Below, in pieces: positions 20,401 to 28,435 of a DNA stretch of 64,000 nucleotides. The stretch is taken from contig JARVLF010000004.1 in NCBI GenBank assembly GCA_030849465.1, positions 186,001-250,000 of the forward strand, given 5' to 3'. Below the pieces are notes generated by a model. The model did not search any database and had not been told where the DNA came from. It saw only the letters and a program-made list of their open reading frames with translations. This stretch comes from Moesziomyces globuligerus (taxonomy: Eukaryota; Basidiomycota; Ustilaginomycetes; Ustilaginales; Ustilaginaceae). The position numbers and the translations under genes were made by a program. Positions within the stretch are counted from its first letter, which is position 1. Every line of letters begins with the position of its first letter.

Positions 20401-21254
20401 TCGTTGGCCTGCAAGCGGGCGGCATCGAGGCAAGCACATGTGCTGGGCTAGTAGCGGCACTGCATTCGCCGCTCATCTGGGGCTCGGCCTCGACGGGAGG
20501 CACAGTGCTGACGGTTACGCTTCACCCGCCTGCGGTGCTGCGACATTTGCTCAAAGAGTACGGGCTGCGGCCGCCGTCGAGCTCGTCCGGCGATGCGGAC
20601 GACGAGGTGGATGCGCGCTTCTGGGAGGTGCTGCGCAACGTCGCTGCGCGCGGACCGATGGGCGTACCTGCGTACGAGGCGGGCGGTGGTGCGCAGGGCT
20701 GGTGGAGCGCGAGCGCGGGCGAGGCGTGCGCATTCGAAGCGCTCTCCGCGGGCGTTGAGCTCACTGCTTCGGTTAGTGCGCAGCCGTCGCCTGCGCGCGT
20801 GATCACGCTGGCCGACGTGCTGGATGCGTCGCGCGGAGGATACGTGGTGCTCGAGCTGCATCTGCAGGCGCGCAACGGCAAGAAGCACGACGAGCTGCGT
20901 GCGCTCGGCGTCGGCAGCGATGGCGAGCTCGAGCTGCTGGAGCTCGACATGGCCGACCGACGCGAGGCGACAGTGTCCGCGGAGACGACTGCGCCGACGT
21001 CGGCAGCTGCTGCAGCAGCCGGAGATCAGCACGGAGCTATGATGCAGACGCTGCCGTTCAACCTGGGCGAGACCGAGGAGCAGCGCGCGAGGCGCGAGAC
21101 GGTGCGGCTGCCGTATGCGTACCATCAGGCGGCGCCGGAGAGGGAGGGCGAGCGCGCGCTCAGGGGCAACACGGGCAACGCAAAGATCTTCTTTGAGCCC
21201 GAGCACGACGACGACGAAGACGACGAGGATCCGGACGATGATCTGGACCTGTAG
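17451..21254 (+). CDS. Slt2-like MAP kinase fused in frame to Elongator subunit ELP5
   Basis: One uninterrupted frame of 1267 residues from the ATG at 17451; a second ATG at 17619 is possible. Residues about 100-520 are a MAP kinase: GIGAYG loop, Lys132 in AIKK, IIRSGQALSDAH typical of the cell-wall-integrity Slt2/Mpk1 class, HRDLKPSNLLV, DFG at 246-248, ATRWYRAPE, and YPNANPEALDL. The activation motif is T342-G-Y344 rather than TEY. About 75 extra Ser/Ala/Glu-rich residues separate it from DFG. After an acidic/Ser-rich linker, residues about 850-1267 match ELP5 (Iki1 family): VLQDSVVQSSARLLRELIH, a RecA-like core, then PFNLGETEEQRARRE and the acidic EDPDDDLDL end. ELP5 is part of Elongator's Elp456 ring for wobble-uridine tRNA modification. 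Whether one polypeptide or two transcripts are made is open; no stop or strong intron separates them. Confidence 0.85.
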   Translation: MPAPNATPSSPPPQALASSSAPKTPPPPPSPSSSSSVVHQVGSRQGTRTRTRTRRNMSASASASHRTPRYTNDDHPMAPHNLAERGYHSFRCLGVPFHVKQRYTFVRELGIGAYGCVALCRDEVLDCNVAIKKVTRIFEKDVLARRALREVALLRHIGMCDNVTALLDFDTAFIDFSEIYLVLSASEADLSQIIRSGQALSDAHHQYFMAQILRGVRYMHAAKVIHRDLKPSNLLVNGDCALRICDFGLARAYADSDEFPTPNTATEDGEPQPRTSISSSADGEPAEAKSMAQEPTVSNADAAVQSGSARTPSPSSDLHVQLHKTDSKGKQKRLNYPGGPLTGYVATRWYRAPEVMLCFREGYGPEMDMWSVGCILAELIAGAPIFGGKDYVDQIARINNVLGSPSEAVLDKIGSERAKTYIKSLPNMPAVPLEKLYPNANPEALDLVAKLLTWDPDHRLTAQEALQHPWLKAYHESNARWQPPQPFDKFGDVEYIHSLRQFKGSLQREADEMRMELEELEREELESLGPHDKPDQDYADASNGEPSHANGNGTSSNGAPHEPQPEVAANGNGQPPAPVDSDSGNVQRADDAVDQQAPSESEPSRVDADAQPPDANRPLEASDEDTGAETDADALSCNASSQSGHLPTDAASSSSSIRTPSSTSGASADEAEPPSPRLYETCRMSTALKSRAEHLEEGKALRKPPSFFRLGHEVEGRPLIDLASAPTPDEMFSDAFMPSQVLTVARGLVEYQSTAAALAMRESTLLLPCNPQHGANSTIAATKVASGAGEAAGSGASSFTSASRAQSGSRAGAAGAASTSSLGQSLLDDTLFAPADGSSSGLKSASSQRHGKQLVVLQDSVVQSSARLLRELIHRAALRNHTVLLVATLRRPETYLDALGDARVAAIDATSLGDEYADDASAISSVEQLGDRIRTELTALNAGVARATVLVDSLNALVRASNVARASRLVRETLGLISASSRLVVGLQAGGIEASTCAGLVAALHSPLIWGSASTGGTVLTVTLHPPAVLRHLLKEYGLRPPSSSSGDADDEVDARFWEVLRNVAARGPMGVPAYEAGGGAQGWWSASAGEACAFEALSAGVELTASVSAQPSPARVITLADVLDASRGGYVVLELHLQARNGKKHDELRALGVGSDGELELLELDMADRREATVSAETTAPTSAAAAAAGDQHGAMMQTLPFNLGETEEQRARRETVRLPYAYHQAAPEREGERALRGNTGNAKIFFEPEHDDDEDDEDPDDDLDL
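19728..21254 (+). other. ELP5: ELP5 portion of the fused frame (possible independent start)
   Basis: If ELP5 is expressed separately, the ATG at 19728 (MRESTLLLP...) is the most plausible in-frame start and would give 508 residues. The conserved Iki1 homology begins about 90 residues later. Yeast Elp5 is about 309 residues, so an extended low-complexity N-terminus would remain. No promoter element is evident within the preceding coding sequence. Confidence 0.5.
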
Positions 21255-21751
21255 ACACGCATATCCTTTTGCCGCAATATTGCATTACCAGTGACAGCAG
21301 CTCCAACGTGCGTTTAGCCGATCCCCGCGGGAGTCGTGTGGTGAAGAAGAGGAGAATTGAGCAAGCGGGTCAGGGTTGCCCCGCGGGAAAAGAGCGGCGG
21401 CGGGTTGGATGGTGTAAACGCCGCTTCTGGGCGGGGATCCGGCGATTTGAGGGGGTTTTTTTGGGAGCGATGAGTCGTGCGCGCGCGTTTCGGACGTACT
21501 GTAAGGCGAAAAGCACTCGATGTGGAGTTCGGGTGGAGGTGTTGAGCTCGGATCGCCGTGTCGGAGATTAGAGCATGCCGTTGAGGTCATTGCTATGCTG
21601 CTCGTGAGGGGAGGACACTTCTATATAAATCCGGGGTCTTTTGATGCTCTGATTTGGGCAGTCCATCAAGATAGTTGTTAGTCTCAAGGACGAACTCGAG
21701 AGCACAAGACATCTTTACGCTTCAAGCACACACACACTAGCAGAGACGAAG
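21255..21751. promoter_or_regulatory. Promoter region of the SDR gene with TATA box
   Basis: A strong TATA element (TATATAAAT) is at 21622-21630, 122 bp before the SDR ATG. This suggests transcription starting near 21655 and a leader of about 95 nt. TATA boxes this clear are rare elsewhere in the window, hinting at regulated rather than housekeeping expression (inference). Confidence 0.7.
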
Positions 21752-22546
21752 ATGGTGACTTCCAAGACGGCGGTTCTGGCTGGGCAGAAGGTGGTGATCC
21801 TAGGTGGGTCGTCTGGGCTTGGATTCGCGGCTGCGTCTGCGCTGATCGAGGAAGGCGCGCATGTCGTGATCGGTTCCTCGTCTTCGGACCGCGTTTCTGC
21901 TGCCGTTGCCAAGCTCAGCGACGCCTCGATGCAGTACAATGCCGATGCCTCTCGGGTCTCTGGCTTCACGGTGGATCTGTTCGGAGCGTCTGCGGAAACG
22001 TCGCTGCGCAGCTTCTTCTCGCAGGTGGGTTCGTTTGACCATCTGATCTATACGGCGGGCGATACGCTGCGCGGCAAACCGTTGGGCGAATGGTCGTACA
22101 CCGACCTGGTCGAGGCGGGCAACGTGCGCTACTTTTCCGCCATCCTCGCGGTCAAGATCATCACCGAGGATGCACACCTCCTCCGTCGAAACGGCGGCAG
22201 CATCGTCCTCACCACGGGCGTCATCGCCGACAAACCGTTGCCCGGAAGAAGCGCCGTCGCAGGCTTCGCAGCAGCCCTCTACGGACTCACTCGAAACCTC
22301 GCCCTCGATCTCGCGGATAAGGGCATCAGAGTCAACGCCGTCAGTCCAGGTCCGATCCAGACCGAACTCTGGAACGAAATCCCCGAATCGGCAAGAAACG
22401 AGTTCCTAGACGGATTCGCAAACTCGCTCCTCACCCGTCGCGTCGGTCAACCAGAAGACGTCGCCCACGCCTACATCTACCTCCTCAAGGACAGAAACCA
22501 GACGGGCCAGATCATCACCACCGACGGAGGCAGCCTCATCGCGTAG
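21752..22546 (+). CDS. Short-chain dehydrogenase/reductase family protein lacking the catalytic Ser-Tyr-Lys
   Basis: Single exon, 264 residues, a typical classical SDR length. The Rossmann N-terminus has GGSSGLGF in place of TGxxxGxG, and the C-terminal half keeps the family's IRVNAVSPGPIQTELW and TGQIITTDGG. The active-site set is not conserved. The YxxxK motif aligns with Val169 and Ala173 (SAVAGFAAAL), the serine position with Thr155/Gly156 (SIVLTTG), and the NNAG motif reads YTAG. A group of bacterial and fungal SDR-like proteins with this AVAG... variant exists, so this is probably an inherited subfamily rather than decay; the frame is intact and codon use is normal. It may bind NAD(P) without classical redox chemistry. 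It has its own TATA promoter and converges with the amidohydrolase 57 bp away. Confidence 0.85.
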   Translation: MVTSKTAVLAGQKVVILGGSSGLGFAAASALIEEGAHVVIGSSSSDRVSAAVAKLSDASMQYNADASRVSGFTVDLFGASAETSLRSFFSQVGSFDHLIYTAGDTLRGKPLGEWSYTDLVEAGNVRYFSAILAVKIITEDAHLLRRNGGSIVLTTGVIADKPLPGRSAVAGFAAALYGLTRNLALDLADKGIRVNAVSPGPIQTELWNEIPESARNEFLDGFANSLLTRRVGQPEDVAHAYIYLLKDRNQTGQIITTDGGSLIA

Positions 22547-22603
22547 AAACCCCCTTGCCTGCCCCGCTTCAGTCTGTAGGATTTGTCGATGGTTCGTTGT
22601 GCA

Positions 22604-24160
22604 TCAGAAGAGGTTGGAGTCTACTTTTCTGCGTGCGACCAGTCTACCGCGTGCGATTGTGATCCTGCCATAAGGTGGAGCGCAGACGACGTCTTGGACG
22701 CAGCGTGCGCCGTCGAGTACCACCAGATGCGTCCAGAGCGAAGCATCTGAGCAGAGCGAGGCGAGTCCGATGGCCGCACGTGCCTGCGTCGAGACGGCGG
22801 CGAGCAGCGTCTCGCAGTCGCGCGGCTTGGCGCTCTGCCAGACACCGACCATGGTCGGGAGCAGCGCGAGCGGGTCCGCATCGCCCTGCGGCGTAAAGAG
22901 GTTGGCGACGTTGTTGACGCCCATTGCCCAGTTCGCGCCGCTCCAGCGCGCGTCTCGGGCGAGGTCGAGCAGCGGCAGCGTCGCGCGCGATCGCTGCGCA
23001 TACGCCGCATCGCGTCCCTGCATGTACAGATCCGACGGCGGCAACGCCACCACGCCCACCCCCTCGGTACGCCCGAGCAGCGCGCCCACAGCATCGAGGT
23101 CCGAATCGCTGTACACCGACAGCTTGGTGCAGTGTCCGACGGTCACGCATCGTCGCTTGCCATCCACATCCCAGCGCTCCGAGGCGGCGAGACGCAGCAC
23201 GTAAGGTAGCATCGCTTCCAGACCCTCTTCCGCAGAGCCCGGGGGTTCGAGATCGTAGTCGAGGTGAAAGTCGACGTGCTTGCCGAACTCTCGTGCGAGC
23301 GCAAAGACGTGGTCGATGTTGCTCCGCTGCTGCGCCTTCTGCTCTACCTTGGCCGCATCGCCGTCCGCGCCGGTGGGCTCGGCTTCGACGTAGGGAGCCG
23401 AGCCGACCACATCGACGTCGTCGTGACTCGCCGCTTGGCGCAGCAGCGTGTGCATCTGCGCCTGCTTCTCCGCGTCGGCGTAAAACAGCGCGTCCTGCGC
23501 AAACGCCACGAGCTGGAGGTGGCAGCGCGGCGCGAATTCTCGCTTGAGCGCCACGCCCGCCTCGAGACAGCGCAGGCCGACGGTAGGATCCACCTCCACA
23601 AAGGCGCGCATCGCCGTGACGCCGTGCGAGAGCGACGAGGCGACCAACCGCCTCCCGCGCGCGACGAGGTCGGAGCGCGTGAACCCGGCCTTGGCCGTCG
23701 CCGTGCCCTTGAGCGCCTCGTCAAACGTACCGCTGGAGAGAGTGCAGCGGTCGAGGAGGAAGCACTTGTCGAGGTGGATGTGGGGATGACACAGCCCGCC
23801 CGGCACCGCCAGGCTGCCGCGCGCATCGATGCTCACCGCCTCGCCCGGTGCGGGACCGCCAGGAGGTGACGTGATCTGCCCCACGAACCGCCTTTCTCCC
23901 TTACTTGCGGACGACGAGCAAGACGCGCGCGTGGTCGTCACTTGGCAGATGGACGCGAACGGCTGCTGGGCGTCAAAGCCGACGTCGACGCGATCGGCGT
24001 GTGGAGTGAGGTGCACCTGCACATCGCCGCTCTCCGTGCGCGTGTAGTCGATGTCGACGAGCGGCACGTCGTCGCCATCATGCGCGTCGAATCCGACTGC
24101 TTCGTAGGCGTGTGAAGGAAGCCTTACGTTGCGCACGGTCAGCACCTGTGTATCGGACAT
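22604..24160 (-). CDS. Amidohydrolase, cytosine deaminase-like (CodA-type fold)
   Basis: Single exon, 518 residues from the ATG at 24160; the frame extends to 24226 but the downstream ATG (MSDTQVLTVRNVRL) is the natural start. The protein opens with the small beta domain typical of the superfamily. It then shows the metal-binding HPHIHLDK motif (HxH), a histidine-containing FHLDYDLE strand, GHCTKLSV (third histidine) and the late Asp in FTPQGDADPL, in the order seen in CodA and related deaminases. This places it with the bacterial-type cytosine/isoguanine deaminase group rather than the small yeast FCY1 enzyme. The substrate could be a pyrimidine, a creatinine-like ring or another N-heterocycle. 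Presumed cytosolic. It diverges from the large gene at 24701. Confidence 0.85.
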   Translation of the reverse strand: MSDTQVLTVRNVRLPSHAYEAVGFDAHDGDDVPLVDIDYTRTESGDVQVHLTPHADRVDVGFDAQQPFASICQVTTTRASCSSSASKGERRFVGQITSPPGGPAPGEAVSIDARGSLAVPGGLCHPHIHLDKCFLLDRCTLSSGTFDEALKGTATAKAGFTRSDLVARGRRLVASSLSHGVTAMRAFVEVDPTVGLRCLEAGVALKREFAPRCHLQLVAFAQDALFYADAEKQAQMHTLLRQAASHDDVDVVGSAPYVEAEPTGADGDAAKVEQKAQQRSNIDHVFALAREFGKHVDFHLDYDLEPPGSAEEGLEAMLPYVLRLAASERWDVDGKRRCVTVGHCTKLSVYSDSDLDAVGALLGRTEGVGVVALPPSDLYMQGRDAAYAQRSRATLPLLDLARDARWSGANWAMGVNNVANLFTPQGDADPLALLPTMVGVWQSAKPRDCETLLAAVSTQARAAIGLASLCSDASLWTHLVVLDGARCVQDVVCAPPYGRITIARGRLVARRKVDSNLF

Positions 24161-24700
24161 CCTGACGTGGCATGCGCAAGGATGGAGGCCGGGTTGCTCG
24201 GTGTCATCATGGAGAGGTGGAGGCAAGCTGACGTTTCGAATGACAGCTCGCTCTTCGGCGAAATGTCCGGCGTGTTAGACCTTTGGATGTGGTGGTGGGC
24301 GGCACGTGATGTTGGCTTGGGCGGGCGCGAAAGTGGAGTTTGCTCCGACGCGAGCCCCTAAAAGTGCATCTTTACGCCCCTTTTCGTGGGCCTTAAAGGC
24401 TCCGAAGGCGACTTAATTTAGGGGCTCTCCTTGTCTGGTCGCTTCCTCAGCAACGACGGCCATCAGATGCACCTCCTGCACAGTTCGCACCTTCTGCAGC
24501 CATCTTCGTGCGCCTTGCGCCCCGCCGCTGCCTTGACCGCTGCTTCGCCCTGGCTTTAGGCCGGCGTGCATATTAACAAGGCTCGTCCACGCCGTGCTCC
24601 CCCCGCGTATTTCAACTTCTACCCTCTCGGCGCTTTTGCCCACTTCCTGCTGAGACCTTCCTGTTCGAGTCGCTTCTCCCTCCCACCATCATCCTCGACC
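24161..24700. promoter_or_regulatory. Divergent promoter, amidohydrolase / 1170-residue protein
   Basis: 540 bp between outward-facing starts. A perfect 11-bp inverted repeat (24352-24362 and 24417-24427) encloses a second small palindrome. The stretch carries three CCCCT/AGGGG motifs. A pyrimidine-rich leader precedes the ATG at 24701. Confidence 0.7.
24352..24427. repeat. 11-bp perfect inverted repeat with CCCCT/AGGGG motifs
   Basis: GAGCCCCTAAA at 24352-24362 is the exact reverse complement of TTTAGGGGCTC at 24417-24427, with a 54-bp spacer. Inside, GCCTTAAAGGC (24390-24400) is another small palindrome. A third CCCCT occurs near 24376. Confidence 0.9.
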
Positions 24701-27700
24701 ATGTCGGCCCCTTCTCCACACTACTCGTTCGTGCCGGACCCGCACACCGCACAGTACCTCGCCATGGACGACCGCTCCCACGATCGCTCGCCCTCGCCCG
24801 CACGCAAGTTCTGGCCCTTCAACCGTTCCCGCTCCTCCAGCCCCAACACCCAGCCACAGCTCCACCTCGATACCAGCATGCACTCGAACCGCTCGCGCAA
24901 GTCATCCGCCAACTCTGCACAGGCCGTCAGCCCCTCGGGCTCCGCCTCGAGCTTCGTCGTCCGCAGTGTGATTCGCAATCCAAACGGCGTCTCGCTGCCA
25001 GGATCGCCGGCGCACGAACAGAAGCAGCCCTTCTTTCCACACAGCAGCCCGCAACGCAGGATGAAGCTCGAAGACTCGGACGACGAGCAGGACGCCGCAC
25101 AGCAGCAGCAGCAGCAGCAGCAGCTCCAGTATCGACGCTCCAAGTCAAAGCCCCTCGGCGCCGCGACGGCGAGCTTGGGCGTGCCCCCCGGTGGGCCCGG
25201 TGGAGGAATCGGCTACGGCACCGCCAGATCGTCCAACGACGGAAGGCCAGAGGCGGCAGGAGGACAACCCTCGCCTTACTACAGACCCGCGAGCCCGTCC
25301 GGAAGCATCAAGGCCGGTGACTTTAACAGGGCAAAGGAGCGAGGCCGCAGCCCGCGCAAGTCAATCTCGGGCACCCCCGCTGCCTCGCCCTCGCCAGCAG
25401 ATGGCATGAGGTCCGGCTCGGCGCACTCGGCGACCTCCTCGGACGCAAAGAAGCCCGTCGCTCGCATCACTGCGGGACCCAAGAGCCTCGTGCAGCAGCA
25501 GCAGGAACATCACCACTTCCAGCCGCAGCCGTCGTCGCGAGGACAAAGCCCCGCCGCCGGTCCACGCCTCCACGGCCTCTCGGGCCCGCGCCAGTTCCCC
25601 CCCGGCCAGTCGTACCCACAGGCCTACCAGGCCTCGCCTTCCGCTGATCCGCGCGGCAACTTTGGCTTTCCTCCCATGGCACCGCCCAACGGGCCGCACG
25701 ACGGCAACCGCGACGAGTCGCCCAGCCGCTCCCGCCGCTTCTCGTTCGGCATCGGCGCGCGCAGCCGAAAGGACAGCGACAAGGCCGCGCCTCTCGACGG
25801 CTTGCCCTCGCCCGTCGACATCCCCTACGGCCGCTCCCCGCACTCGCCCCTCCGCTTCGACGCCGGCGCCGACACCGACTACTCGCGCGCCAACTCGCCC
25901 TTCGGCTCCGCCTCGCCCGTCCGCGCCACCGCCAGCCCCAGCTCGTCCGGTTTCCTTGCCACGCTCGTCGGCAGACACACCTCGGGCGAACACAAAGCGC
26001 AGCGTGACGAGGTGCCTCGCAGCTGCAGCCCCGGCGGTGGGAGCAATCTGGCGGGCAAGTGGTTCAAGGGCGTATTTGGCCGGTCGCCGCGCGGTGAGGA
26101 GCAAGAGCCGGCGTATGCGGACGAGATGAGCCCCTACATGATCCGCGATGCCGACGAGCAGGCGGCCATGGCCCAGAAGATGGCTTCTATGCGCCAGGCC
26201 AGGCACATTGTCGACCAGGAGCGGCAGCAGTGGATGGCGAGCTCCACGCCAACCAGAGCGAGCGAGTTCAGACCCAGGCAGATCGTTGATAGCGACAACG
26301 GCGAAGACGACGCGCAAGAGGACGACGCAGCCATGCTGCATGAGCTCGGTAGGAAGAAGAGCCCGCCCGGACGCAAGCCTGTGCCGGCCTATCTGCCTGC
26401 CACTAGCCCGCGTGTTGGCGACGAAGCACCTCGGGCTGTGGACGAGCCGCTGACGCCAGCACAGCGCATCATCCACGAGACGCGCTCCAAGCAGCTGGCG
26501 CGCGAGCAGATCGAGGCACAGCGCAGACATGCCGCCGTCCAGCAGACGCAGCTTCGCCAAGCACCTAAACCCGACCCGCACGCGCCAGCCACACCGCCCA
26601 AGACGGCTCAGCCCGCTGCCGCCGCCGCCGCCTCGCATGCGCCGCGCTTCCCGAGCGGTGCCCACCAGCTCACGCGCGAACCCGCGCGCGCGTCGGGCAG
26701 CACGCTCTCGCCAGGCAGTGGCCCCATGCCCGCCGAGATGCCGCTGCGCGATGCGCTGCAGGAGATGATGGTGCGCTTCTACCGCTTTGAGCGCTATTCG
26801 GTGCCGCTCATCCGCGCGCTCGAGGCGAGGCTCGTCGACATGGAGCGCGACGCCATGCTCGCCACCAACGCTCACGCCCGCGGCTCCGTCGGCTCGTCCA
26901 GCAGCGCCCATTCCGCAGAGATGGACCGCTGGGTCACCCAGATGGCCGCCCTCATGAAGCACGAGGTCGGACAGCTCAAGGCTGCGACGCGCGAGATCAA
27001 GGAGTCGCGCGAACTCGTCGCAGAGGTGGCGCGCACCGCGCCCGTGCAAGGCGGTAAGCCCGCAGGCGCTGTGCCTGTCTCGACGTCCGTCTCGTCGTTT
27101 GGCAGCATCCACGCCGTAACGCCTTCGGCGTCGGCGTCGTTGCAGCAGATGCCAACGCTGCCCGAATCCCCCGCAAAGGCAAGGCAGACCAACGTGTCCA
27201 GCTCGACCTTTGAGAGTGCGGTCCCCAGAGCGGTAGGCGCCCAGCCGAGAAACCTCGCGCTGCCCGCTGGCGCCATGCCGGCGCTGGACAGGGACGAGGG
27301 CAAGCATGGAGCCAATTCGCCGACCAAGGCCATCTTTGGCTTTGCCTCTGAAAGTGCCAAGGAGCAGGCGGGACGAGAGCGATCGGTGAGTCCTAACGGT
27401 CGACCGCGCTTCACATCGGTGCTTGGACAGCCGCTCGTTCACGGCCGGCTGTCGCCCTCGCCTTCGCCGACGGCCGAGGTGGAGCCGCAGCCGGCGATGA
27501 AGCGCGACGTGTCGGTCGAGGACAGGCTCAAGGCGCTCGTCGACGGTGCCTCGACACGCTCGCGGTCGAGCAGCGTCGCTTCCGCCGCACGTGAGCCGGA
27601 AGACGAGGCCGATGACTCTGGTACGGCCGAGATCAATGCGGCGCTGGCGGCGATGGAGGCTCCAACGCATGCTAAGGGCGTCTCGGCGCACACGCTCGAG

Positions 27701-28213
27701 ACGCTGCGCGAGCCCGTGCGTGTCGTCAAGAGCGCCTCGCACTCGAGCTCGGGCTCGGTGGAAGAGCCTCTCACCCCGCCTGTCGACGACGCCCCCGCGA
27801 TCGCCTCGCCCGTCCAGCAGCGCACCTTCTTCCCCGCCTCTGCCGCCGTCGAAGAGGTCGCCAAGCCCGCACCCACCGTGGCCTCGGGACGCATCTCGCC
27901 CAACAAGCTCTTTGCGCACAAGTTCGCCGCCACGCCATCCAACGGCTCGGCGCACTCGTCCCACTCGGCGACGGGTGTCGGCAGTCCAAGCGCCAAGTTG
28001 GGCCTGGTCGAGAAGAAGCGCTTTACGCTCGGCGCGCCCGTCTCGCCAGTGGCCGTGCAGAAGGGCAGGCTCAGCAGGACGCCGAGCGCCAACCTCGACG
28101 ACGCCGTCCAGCCTCCCACTTCGGCGGCCTTCAGCGGCATCGCCAAGGTCAAGCCCGTCGGACACACCGCTACCCTCCGTGAGCGTGTGGCGTTCTTCGA
28201 TACCGCAAAGTGA
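24701..28213 (+). CDS. Large low-complexity protein, function unknown
   Basis: Single exon, 1170 residues from the ATG at 24701 (MSAPSPHYSF...); the frame opens at 24566 without an ATG in good context. Most of the protein is Ser/Pro/Ala/Arg-rich and predicted disordered, with a short polyglutamine run near residue 135 and many SP/TP sites. Two segments look folded or conserved: a helical, charged part near residues 585-620 (PAQRIIHETRSKQLAREQIE) and a probable coiled coil near 685-770 (LQEMMVRFYRFERYSVPLI, then EVGQLKAATREIKES). The C-terminus ends in a compact TATLRERVAFFDTAK. The antisense strand also has a long open frame, but codon bias and composition favour this strand. I do not recognise the family; a cell-polarity or scaffold role would be a guess. 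Confidence 0.8.
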   Translation: MSAPSPHYSFVPDPHTAQYLAMDDRSHDRSPSPARKFWPFNRSRSSSPNTQPQLHLDTSMHSNRSRKSSANSAQAVSPSGSASSFVVRSVIRNPNGVSLPGSPAHEQKQPFFPHSSPQRRMKLEDSDDEQDAAQQQQQQQQLQYRRSKSKPLGAATASLGVPPGGPGGGIGYGTARSSNDGRPEAAGGQPSPYYRPASPSGSIKAGDFNRAKERGRSPRKSISGTPAASPSPADGMRSGSAHSATSSDAKKPVARITAGPKSLVQQQQEHHHFQPQPSSRGQSPAAGPRLHGLSGPRQFPPGQSYPQAYQASPSADPRGNFGFPPMAPPNGPHDGNRDESPSRSRRFSFGIGARSRKDSDKAAPLDGLPSPVDIPYGRSPHSPLRFDAGADTDYSRANSPFGSASPVRATASPSSSGFLATLVGRHTSGEHKAQRDEVPRSCSPGGGSNLAGKWFKGVFGRSPRGEEQEPAYADEMSPYMIRDADEQAAMAQKMASMRQARHIVDQERQQWMASSTPTRASEFRPRQIVDSDNGEDDAQEDDAAMLHELGRKKSPPGRKPVPAYLPATSPRVGDEAPRAVDEPLTPAQRIIHETRSKQLAREQIEAQRRHAAVQQTQLRQAPKPDPHAPATPPKTAQPAAAAAASHAPRFPSGAHQLTREPARASGSTLSPGSGPMPAEMPLRDALQEMMVRFYRFERYSVPLIRALEARLVDMERDAMLATNAHARGSVGSSSSAHSAEMDRWVTQMAALMKHEVGQLKAATREIKESRELVAEVARTAPVQGGKPAGAVPVSTSVSSFGSIHAVTPSASASLQQMPTLPESPAKARQTNVSSSTFESAVPRAVGAQPRNLALPAGAMPALDRDEGKHGANSPTKAIFGFASESAKEQAGRERSVSPNGRPRFTSVLGQPLVHGRLSPSPSPTAEVEPQPAMKRDVSVEDRLKALVDGASTRSRSSSVASAAREPEDEADDSGTAEINAALAAMEAPTHAKGVSAHTLETLREPVRVVKSASHSSSGSVEEPLTPPVDDAPAIASPVQQRTFFPASAAVEEVAKPAPTVASGRISPNKLFAHKFAATPSNGSAHSSHSATGVGSPSAKLGLVEKKRFTLGAPVSPVAVQKGRLSRTPSANLDDAVQPPTSAAFSGIAKVKPVGHTATLRERVAFFDTAK

Positions 28214-28435
28214 TCATGAGACCTCCGAATGCTGTATTTTAATTGTTGATTTTGATCGGTTATCTATTGCGCTAAATGCCGCGTGAAAAGTGAGCCTTTT
28301 TTGCGGGGTAAGCATTGCGGGGTTCTTTCGAGGCCGGTCCGAGGGTCATTTCCGGCAGGAAGCGAGCGGAAGCGGATCTGTGCTTTGCACTACGACCGAG
28401 TAAGCGGCTTGGAGGAGTAGCGACACACATTCGGC

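Noticed and set aside
25361..28165. 934-codon minus-strand frame opposite the 1170-residue protein
   Set aside because: Reads as an Arg/Gly/His shadow without domains. The plus strand has the stronger third-position GC bias and a natural start and stop.
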